A model generated the notes under the pieces. The model did no database searches. It was not told the origin of the DNA and saw nothing but the letters and a program-made list of their open reading frames with translations. Below are positions 58,601 to 64,000 of a DNA stretch of 64,000 bases, one piece after another (position 1 is the stretch's first letter; every line of letters starts with the position of its first letter). The position numbers were made by a program, and so were the translations under genes. The DNA comes from Mucilaginibacter sp. 44-25 (GTDB lineage Bacteria; Bacteroidota; Bacteroidia; Sphingobacteriales; Sphingobacteriaceae), in NCBI GenBank assembly GCA_001898335.1, contig MKTS01000013.1, forward strand, positions 434,001 to 498,000. The letters run 5' to 3'.

Positions 58601-59138
58601 CATTCACATCGGCCATTGTAGCGTTGCCTGTACCTTTTTCAGTGATGGTTGCACCGGGTAGCGGTACGCCGCGCTCATCAACAATTTTACCTGTTACCGG
58701 TACCGCAGCCACGGCAGCCTCAGAATTGTTTGTTTCTGCAGCTACAACACGCCCTTCGCGTATCGCTTTTATTTCTTCGGCCTTGCCCAATACTATGCGG
58801 CCCTTTAAAACCTCGTAATCAATGCCGTTACTTTTCAGCATTTCGTCAAGTACGGTTTTCAAGTCCCGGTTTTGGTAATCAATGGTTACCCGCTGCCCCA
58901 GGTTAACTGAGTTTTTGCTATAAATAAACTTGATGTCGCTGTTCTTTTGTAATTGTTTAAGCGCATCCTGTAACGGAATATTCTTTACTGAAAGCGTAAC
59001 GCTTTTTTCAAGTACACTTTGAGCTTTAATAGTACCTGCGCAAGCCATTGAGCTTAACAGTGCAGCCAACAAAATTTGAGTAAATGTTACCTTCATGATT
59101 TTAGACCAGGGTATTGGCTTTCGTAATCGAAATTTCAT
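55668..59138 (-). CDS. susC: SusC/RagA TonB-linked outer-membrane transporter with STN domain
   Basis: 1156 aa. After the signal region comes an STN domain (about 45-115: LQDALKQLQKNSDIKFIYSK, LDEMLKSNGIDYEVLKGRIV), which contacts the FecR anti-sigma factor. A carboxypeptidase-regulatory-like domain (about 150-225, PVTGKIVDERGVPLPGATI) and plug (VVVGYGTQKKSVTTGAISGV, SIEVLKDAASQAIYGTRAAA) precede the 22-strand barrel. It imports glucan oligosaccharides using TonB energy and signals their presence. Start MKFRLRKPIPWSKIMKVTF is kept because this long leader is usual in FecR-coupled members; ATG 59096 is an alternative. Confidence 0.96.
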   Translation of the reverse strand: MKFRLRKPIPWSKIMKVTFTQILLAALLSSMACAGTIKAQSVLEKSVTLSVKNIPLQDALKQLQKNSDIKFIYSKNSVNLGQRVTIDYQNRDLKTVLDEMLKSNGIDYEVLKGRIVLGKAEEIKAIREGRVVAAETNNSEAAVAAVPVTGKIVDERGVPLPGATITEKGTGNATMADVNGNFKLNVSDNNAVLVVAFVSFRTQEIAVGEQRNFTIKLLDDIKGLNEVVVVGYGTQKKSVTTGAISGVTAKEFEDLPVTRVEQILQGRTSGLTIAANNGQPGEGATVRVRGITSFGNNDPLWVVDGVVVDNGGIGYLNQSDIESIEVLKDAASQAIYGTRAAAGVILVTTKKGREGKPQINFAGYYGISKPARRVDLLNAQQYATLRNEASVAGGGNIVYADPASLGVGTDWQSVIFNNSAKRQNYELSVSGGNDKSTYYTSFGYLDQEGIVATDISKYKRANFRVNQTYKPAKWINFGENIGYTYNRSIGLGNTNSEFGGPISSALNLDPITLPVVTDQAAASAPVYANNPVRRNALGYPYGISSIVGQEIVNPLAYISTRLGNYGWAHNVVGNVYGEVEPIHGLKLRSTVGTKLAFYGSESFSPVAYLNASTITSQNSYNRESNRLFNWNLENTASYSRTFNKHNATILLGQGAYSDNNRYTDGVTYYNLPVDNFKDASLNYSIPAVNRVGYGSEGQIHTISSLFARVNYNYDERYIVEGIIRRDGSSRFGSNFKYGTFPSFSLGWVPTKENFWPKNDVVSFLKLRGGYGVVGSDAIADNAFLSTIGGGRNYSFGTGDTYISGYSPNAPSNPNLRWEETSQTNVGFDAVLFNDLNITFEWFKKKTSGILQYPPIPLYVGAISNPAANIGDMQNTGVELELGYRKRVGDFNFDINGNVSHIVNKVTYLGNGQKFLDGAGFQGIEGGITRTTVGQAYNSFYGYQNLGVFQTQDEINSYRSASGAVIQPNAKPGDFKWADLDGNGVINDQDRTYIGNPTPSWIFGLTFNAQYKNFDLVVFGQGQAGNMIFQGLHRLDIGNANFTTKRLNRWTGPGTSNTEPRVVDGDPNHNTTYNSKYYLEKGDYFRIKNLQIGYTLPTQLIKKAGMRRVRVYVTGENLFTFTKYSGYDPEIGGGSYSIDRGFYMQAKSYMLGVSVGF

Positions 59139-59351
59139 ATATTTGTTAAGTTTCTTTGTTAAAAATGAGACAATTAGCGCCCATTACACCATTTTTTGGT
59201 ATAGCAAATCGGGCGTTTGAAGCTTAGAAGTGGTCGCAACACTTTTAAGCTTTTTTCATATACAGGGATTTTTTATCCGCAGAAATGAGGATAAGTTAAG
59301 TAGTGATCTTATATAGCATAGGCTGTGGGTTTGGTTAATAATTGGTTTTAC

Positions 59352-60380
59352 TTATTCAAGTTCGATCGTGTTATCTTTTATCTCATAATTAACGTTGATC
59401 GATTTTTTTAATGCTGCCAGTACATCCGGAAGGTTAAAGCCTTCAAAGTCGGCGGTAAGCATATAATGGTTTATCTTTTCGTTGTTTACTTTAATTTTAA
59501 TGCCATAGGTGGCGCTTAATACCGGTATAATTTCCCCTAAAGGTTTATTATCAAAAGCAAGACTGGCCTGGCTCCATAATTTAAGTGCGGGCTCTTTAAT
59601 AAGTCGTTCGGCTTTTAGTATATGCTGGTTGATATAGCAAACTGCCTTGTCGCGCGGATAAAGCAATACCTCATGTTTCTCTAATGCGGTACTAAATTTG
59701 TTATCGGCCCCATTTTGCTTAATGCTTACAGAAACCTTGCCGGTTACTACCGAAACATCAGCCGTTGCGCTGCGATAGCGATCCCTGATCAGGAAACTTG
59801 TACCCCAAACTTTAGTAATTATACTACGGCCATTAATAATAAATGGCCGTGATGGATTTTTGGTAACTTCAAAAAACCCTTCGCCATACATAGAAATAAT
59901 ACGTGCATTGGCTGCAAATTTTTTAGGGTAACGAATGTTACTACCAGGCTGCAGCCACACGGTACTACTATCGGGTAATAGTGCTTTATATACAGTGTTG
60001 GAATTGTTAGTTATATCTACCTGTTCATTAACAGTCTGAACAGCTGGTAAGGCAGTCTTAAATGAAACTTTAGCTGTGTTAAGCAAATAAAAGCCCCCAA
60101 TAAATACTGCTGCTACGGCTGCGGCTGCCATGATTTTTACCAGCTTTATTACCTTAACTTTCCTGGATGTGCCTGTGTGTTCCTCTAAACCGATATTATT
60201 AGTGATCTGTTGATACATCCTGCTTTCCAACTGATCTATTTCGGCCCTGCTCATTTCGGATAACTGATCATCATCAGCACGAAAGGAATGATACCATGCT
60301 TTTACGCGTGCCAGTTCTTCATCAGAACATTGGCCATTAAGGTAGCGTTCCAAGAGATCATTGGGTATAGTTTTTTTCAT
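59352..60380 (-). CDS. FecR-family anti-sigma factor
   Basis: 342 aa. The cytoplasmic N-terminus (LLERYLNGQCSDEELARVKA) is followed by one transmembrane helix (IMAAAAVAAVFIGGFYLL, about 88-105). The periplasmic FecR domain has YKALLPDSSTVWLQPGSNIR and RIISMYGEGFFEVTKNPSRP. A DUF4974 domain (PLGEIIPVLSATYGIKIKVN) closes it. It holds the ECF sigma factor until SusC reports bound glucan through its STN domain. It lies between the sigma factor and SusC genes. Confidence 0.95.
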   Translation of the reverse strand: MKKTIPNDLLERYLNGQCSDEELARVKAWYHSFRADDDQLSEMSRAEIDQLESRMYQQITNNIGLEEHTGTSRKVKVIKLVKIMAAAAVAAVFIGGFYLLNTAKVSFKTALPAVQTVNEQVDITNNSNTVYKALLPDSSTVWLQPGSNIRYPKKFAANARIISMYGEGFFEVTKNPSRPFIINGRSIITKVWGTSFLIRDRYRSATADVSVVTGKVSVSIKQNGADNKFSTALEKHEVLLYPRDKAVCYINQHILKAERLIKEPALKLWSQASLAFDNKPLGEIIPVLSATYGIKIKVNNEKINHYMLTADFEGFNLPDVLAALKKSINVNYEIKDNTIELE

Positions 60381-60453
60381 GAAACAGAAAAAATTATCGG
60401 TTTATAAAAGATATGTCGCAGGGAAGATGGTTTACCCCTACACTATGGGTGAA

Positions 60454-61035
60454 TTATTTTAAAAAAAACAGTAACGCGAGCGTGAGATATTGATTTAAAC
60501 TTAACCGCAGTTTTTTGAGCGCCTTAGTAAGCTGGTTCTCTACCGTTTTTTCTGATATGCCCAGTTCCTCGGCTATTTGTTTGTTTGATTTATACGCCAC
60601 CCTGCTTAATTCATATACAGACCGGCAACGCTCAGGCAATTGCTCAATCACCTGGTCGATATGTAACTGAAGGTCTTTCACCCATATGGCCTGCTCTGTA
60701 GTGTGATCGGCATCATTATACTGTACCTGCATAGCTTCCCTGTGTCGCAATCGTATTTCGTTACGGCGGTATTGGTCAATCACACGATAACCAACACTTG
60801 TGTAGAGATATCCCTCGAGCCCGTGAGATAGGTTGATGGCATGGCGCCTGTTCCATAGCGCCGTAAAAATATCCTGCACTATTTCCTCAGCAGTCTCAGT
60901 TTGCTTTAAGCGTTTATAGGCCTCTTTATATAAGCCCTTCCAATAACGCACATAAATTTCCCTGAAAGCGCCAAGTGAATCCTGACGCAACAGTTCCATT
61001 AATTCGATATCATCCAAGCTATTATAATTGGCCAT
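60454..61035 (-). CDS. ECF RNA polymerase sigma factor
   Basis: 193 aa. Region 2: FREIYVRYWKGLYKEAYKRL, ETAEEIVQDIFTALWNRRHA and LEGYLYTSVGYRVIDQYRR. Region 4: IEQLPERCRSVYELSRVAYK, then QIAEELGISEKTVENQLTKA (HTH). A typical Bacteroidota PUL sigma factor directing polymerase to the susC promoter. It is the first gene of the locus and lies 73 bp upstream of fecR. Confidence 0.95.
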   Translation of the reverse strand: MANYNSLDDIELMELLRQDSLGAFREIYVRYWKGLYKEAYKRLKQTETAEEIVQDIFTALWNRRHAINLSHGLEGYLYTSVGYRVIDQYRRNEIRLRHREAMQVQYNDADHTTEQAIWVKDLQLHIDQVIEQLPERCRSVYELSRVAYKSNKQIAEELGISEKTVENQLTKALKKLRLSLNQYLTLALLFFLK

Positions 61036-61191
61036 TTAAGCTGAGAAGATTAATATTACTTTAGCATAAAATTAATCAGTTACAAAACTGATAAAAATAT
61101 TCAATAACAAAAAACACCATCTCTTATAACCAATTCGGCTAAAAGGCCATTCCTTTATACCTCTTATTTATATAATTGTGCAACTCAACAT

Positions 61192-62523
61192 TTACACAGG
61201 CAACACAACACTGCTCGTAAAGCAAAAATTGCAACTATTAAGTACTAATTGGCCACCATGAGCATCCACTATCTCACGGCAAAGCCATAAGCCCATACCG
61301 GCACCTACTTCCATAATATTATTACGATAAAATGCTGTGGTTAAATTAACCGTATCAACGGCCGGTGCCGCTATGCTGTTTTCTACCCTCAAAACCATTT
61401 TCCGAAGTTCATGGTCAAAACCAACGGTACATTTTATGTCTTTACCATTCACACTGTATTTAATGGCATTCACCAGCAAATTAGCTATCACTATGCGTAT
61501 TTTTTCCTTATCAGCGGTAATCGTAAAATTGTCTGTTTCCTTATTAAAATGGATATTCATCCGGACATCCTTCTCCGTTGCCAGCGCTCTTAACTGGTAA
61601 CTTACTTTCAGGAACAGGTCTGAAAGATCAAACTTATCAGACTTAAGTACCAAACGCCCGGCCTTGATCTGGCTGATCAGTAAAAATTCTTCAACAATAT
61701 TTTGCAGGCGATTGATCTCATCCATCTGGCTATTTAAAACTTCCGCCATCTGGTCGGTTATAGCTGGCCGCTTTAAGTTAACCTCAAGTTCGGCGCGCAT
61801 TATGGCAAGCGGGGTTTTAAGTTCATGAGACGCGGAGGCAAAGAAATTTTGTTGTTGTTGCAGGGCAAAATCAATACGCTGGAGCATGTCATTAATGGTT
61901 TCGGCAAGTTCCTGTAATTCATCATTACTTTGCTTTACCGGCACTCGCTCCTTAAGTTCACCCCCGGTAATATTTTTAGTTTTATTGATAATTTGTTGAA
62001 GGGGCTTTAAAAAAATGCGTGCCAGCCAAAATGATATCATCCCGGAGATAAGCACGCTTACCACGGTAGATAATAATAAAAGCAGCAGTAAATAACGTAG
62101 TGTGGCTTCGAGCGAATCGGCATTTACGGCAAAAAGTAATTCGGCAGGGTTATCATCACTGGTATTTACTACATATGCCACCCGGTAACCTAATGTATCT
62201 GTAACCCCTGTATGCCCTGGGATATTTACTTTGCTGATAGCGCCGGGCGACTGGAACAGCAGGGTTTTACTACCATTGTAATTACGTGCGAAGATTTTCA
62301 GGAAAGTGTTTTTTTCGGGCAACGGAATAATTACCGGATTAACTTCGGTTTTATCCAAAAGTGCTTTGGCACGCGATAGCAGGTAACGGTTATTGTCGGC
62401 TATGATCAGGCGCTTTATTTTATAGTAGCTATACAAGTTGAGCCCTATACTTAACAGCGTGAAGACCAATGCAAAAGCAGAGGTAATTTTTAAACGTATA
62501 CCAGGTTGCCCGGTGATTTTCAT
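61192..62523 (-). CDS. Two-component sensor histidine kinase with HAMP domain
   Basis: 443 aa. First transmembrane helix about 12-32, an extracytoplasmic domain of about 110 residues, and a second helix about 140-168. HAMP domain follows (about 168-222, FLKPLQQIINKTKNITGGEL). HisKA has His233 in ASHELKTPLAIMRAELE. HATPase has NLLVNAIKYSVNGK (N box) and GAGMGLWLCREIVDAHGG; the G1 box is atypical (VLRVENSIAAPAVDTVNL). The gene starts 1 bp after the regulator's stop, so the pair is co-expressed. Confidence 0.92.
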   Translation of the reverse strand: MKITGQPGIRLKITSAFALVFTLLSIGLNLYSYYKIKRLIIADNNRYLLSRAKALLDKTEVNPVIIPLPEKNTFLKIFARNYNGSKTLLFQSPGAISKVNIPGHTGVTDTLGYRVAYVVNTSDDNPAELLFAVNADSLEATLRYLLLLLLLSTVVSVLISGMISFWLARIFLKPLQQIINKTKNITGGELKERVPVKQSNDELQELAETINDMLQRIDFALQQQQNFFASASHELKTPLAIMRAELEVNLKRPAITDQMAEVLNSQMDEINRLQNIVEEFLLISQIKAGRLVLKSDKFDLSDLFLKVSYQLRALATEKDVRMNIHFNKETDNFTITADKEKIRIVIANLLVNAIKYSVNGKDIKCTVGFDHELRKMVLRVENSIAAPAVDTVNLTTAFYRNNIMEVGAGMGLWLCREIVDAHGGQLVLNSCNFCFTSSVVLPV

Positions 62524-62524
62524 A

Positions 62525-63202
62525 CTACCGCGTTTTTCCTTTTATCGTATACCCTCTGCCAATAACAGTGTGGATAAGCGGATGATCGGCATCTTTATCA
62601 ATTTTTTTCCGCAACTGGTACAGGTGTACCTCAATTACGTTACTGCCGGGGTCAAAATTCATGTCCCATACCTTTTCCAATATTTGCGTTTTGGTTACCA
62701 CACGGTTAGCATTGTTCACCAAAAATTCTAACAAAGCAAACTCCCGGTTGCTTAGGGTAATCTCTCTGCCGGCACGTGTTACTTCACGGGTGTATAGGTC
62801 CATCTCCACATCCTCAAATTTGAGTTTGGCCGTTTGCTGCCCGGCGTTCCGCCTTTGAACGGCACGTACCCTGGCCAAAAGCTCGTCCAGTTCAAAAGGC
62901 TTTCTGAGATAATCTATAGCGCCGAGGTCCAATCCTTTAATCACATTCTCGGTATCGCCCAGCGCGCTAAGAATAATAACCGGTACGGTATTACCCAAAC
63001 TTTGCAGGTTTTTAAGCACATCAAACCCATTCATACCGGGCAGCATCAAATCCAACAACAACAGGTCATAAGCATTTACCATAAGCGCCTCCAAACCCGC
63101 CGCACCATCTTTAATATGATCGCAAACATGACCATTTTGTGTAAGGCCCGCGCAAATAAAACTTCCCAGCTTGGGTTCGTCCTCAATCACCATTATCTTC
63201 AT
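62525..63202 (-). CDS. OmpR/PhoB-family response regulator
   Basis: 225 aa. Receiver: IEDEPKLGSFICAGLTQNGH, phosphoacceptor Asp51 in LLLLDLMLPGMNG, and Lys near 101 (YLRKPFELDELLARV). The winged helix: REITLSNREFALLEFLVNNA, VWDMNFDPGSNVIEVHLYQL and HTVIGRGYTIKG. It is the CusR-like class. Its start overlaps the stop of the proline-rich protein gene by 4 bp. Targets unknown. Confidence 0.95.
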   Translation of the reverse strand: MKIMVIEDEPKLGSFICAGLTQNGHVCDHIKDGAAGLEALMVNAYDLLLLDLMLPGMNGFDVLKNLQSLGNTVPVIILSALGDTENVIKGLDLGAIDYLRKPFELDELLARVRAVQRRNAGQQTAKLKFEDVEMDLYTREVTRAGREITLSNREFALLEFLVNNANRVVTKTQILEKVWDMNFDPGSNVIEVHLYQLRKKIDKDADHPLIHTVIGRGYTIKGKTR

Positions 63203-63933
63203 CTTATCATAAAAGTTTTATTGTCAATAGTAATACTGATCACGATGTATACCATATCATGATGAATGTTTACAAAACCCTGTTCATCCTCGCGTTTTAC
63301 CGCAAGCAGTTTAAAATTATGGCCGTTTTTTATCAGGCCCTGTATGTCTTCTACCTGCTCGGGCTTAAAATGAAACAACTTTCCGGGCGCTTGCAGGGCC
63401 GCTACACCGCCGTAGCCATCTGTTATAATGGCGGGTTTATCGATTTGGAAAAGTGTAGAGGGGCCGCCCTGTGGAATGCGTGGTGGCGTTGGCAACTCAT
63501 CAACACCTGTTTCTTTGCTTGTGCGAAGGTTTTTGATATGATGCAATTGATAGGTGACGGCTTCATCATCTGGTTGTGAGTTATACTGAATTTCTACTTC
63601 ATCACCAGGTTGCGCGACCGATAAAACAGCCCGCGCAGTATGTGGCCTAAACTCAAAGGTCAATTCGCCTTGTCCGCTTGTTTGCAACTTTATTCCGTTA
63701 ATATCCAGGTGTACGTTGTTTACATAACCAACTACCTTACCCTTAGCAACCTTTAGTTCTTCTGATACCGGGGGCACACCCGCAGGCGGTGGCCCGGGTA
63801 ATGGCGGAGGCCCCGGCGGGCCGGACAGGTTGATCTTATATAACAGGATGCCTATTACCAATAACAGCGCTACAATGCATACCAACAGTATGACATTTAA
63901 TGCTGAATAAGATTTTTCTGGCTTACCGGTCAT
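63199..63933 (-). CDS. Proline-rich membrane-anchored protein of the TCS operon
   Basis: 244 aa. One N-terminal transmembrane helix (LNVILLVCIVALLLVIGILL, about 13-32) is followed by a Pro-rich spacer (GPPGPPPLPGPPPAGVPP). The extracytoplasmic part is beta-rich (AKGKVVGYVNNVHLDINGIK, PGDEVEIQYNSQ, FQIDKPAIITDGYGGVAALQ). No enzyme motif is recognised. As first gene of the operon with the regulator and kinase it may be a periplasmic partner of the kinase. The Pro run could span the cell-wall layer. Confidence 0.7.
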   Translation of the reverse strand: MTGKPEKSYSALNVILLVCIVALLLVIGILLYKINLSGPPGPPPLPGPPPAGVPPVSEELKVAKGKVVGYVNNVHLDINGIKLQTSGQGELTFEFRPHTARAVLSVAQPGDEVEIQYNSQPDDEAVTYQLHHIKNLRTSKETGVDELPTPPRIPQGGPSTLFQIDKPAIITDGYGGVAALQAPGKLFHFKPEQVEDIQGLIKNGHNFKLLAVKREDEQGFVNIHHDMVYIVISITIDNKTFMIR

Positions 63934-64000
63934 TACTAAAAAATTGATATTAATGCATATAAACTTACCTTATTGCAGGCATTGTTTTACGCCGTTTAAT

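Overview
The window looks like a chromosomal segment of a Bacteroidota bacterium, most likely family Sphingobacteriaceae (Mucilaginibacter/Pedobacter-like). The evidence is the repeated -7 promoter element TAnnTTTG, a SusC/SusD glucan locus with its own ECF sigma factor and FecR anti-sigma factor, HisKA_3/LuxR two-component genes, and intergenic word-repeat hairpins of a kind I associate with this family. Genus is inference.

Layout. 1-6224: end of a GNAT gene, an S24 (CI/LexA-like) repressor with a divergent operator-promoter region, small unknown genes, then ordinary chromosomal genes (histidine kinase, RRM protein, lipoprotein, BamA/TamA-like barrel). 6332-31580: a siphovirus-type prophage, or a domesticated phage or GTA-like particle. 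It has terminase, tail genes, tape measure, ClpP-like protease, capsid, portal, connector, fibres and lysis genes, but no integrase or replication genes, and tail genes precede head genes. It ends flush against the 3' end of tRNA-Leu(GAG). Cargo includes a decayed cluster of secreted or membrane morons, three antisense microproteins next to truncated copies of the tape-measure 5' end, and an acyltransferase plus glycosyltransferase on the opposite strand. 31581-33120: two tRNA-Leu genes, a YCF48-like protein and tRNA-Lys. 33121-40510: an AT-rich island at the tRNA-Lys 3' end with a tyrosine recombinase, a DUF1016 nuclease, McrB, McrC, a YgjP-type metalloprotease and the last ~70 codons of an HsdR gene. 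It is cut off against an N-terminally truncated double GH26-like protein.

42130-45683: a GDPD lipase-type enzyme and an M1 aminopeptidase. 45801-50797: the most novel part. A small abundant-looking protein is followed by a strong hairpin, then SdpA-like, SdpB/HTTM-like and DUF393 (DCC) genes. Next comes an operon of an unknown protein, a membrane protein, a histidine kinase and a NarL-type regulator. Both promoter regions carry paired (A)CGTA-N4-TACG(T) palindromes, which suggests that the regulator controls both operons. The arrangement resembles a peptide or bacteriocin precursor with dedicated maturation genes.

50881-61035: a polysaccharide utilisation locus on the minus strand (ECF sigma, FecR, SusC, SusD, PKD lipoprotein, GH16, GH30), best explained as beta-1,3/1,6-glucan (laminarin-type) use. 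61192-63933: an operon of a proline-rich membrane protein, an OmpR-type regulator and its kinase. All functions are read from motifs; no database search was run.
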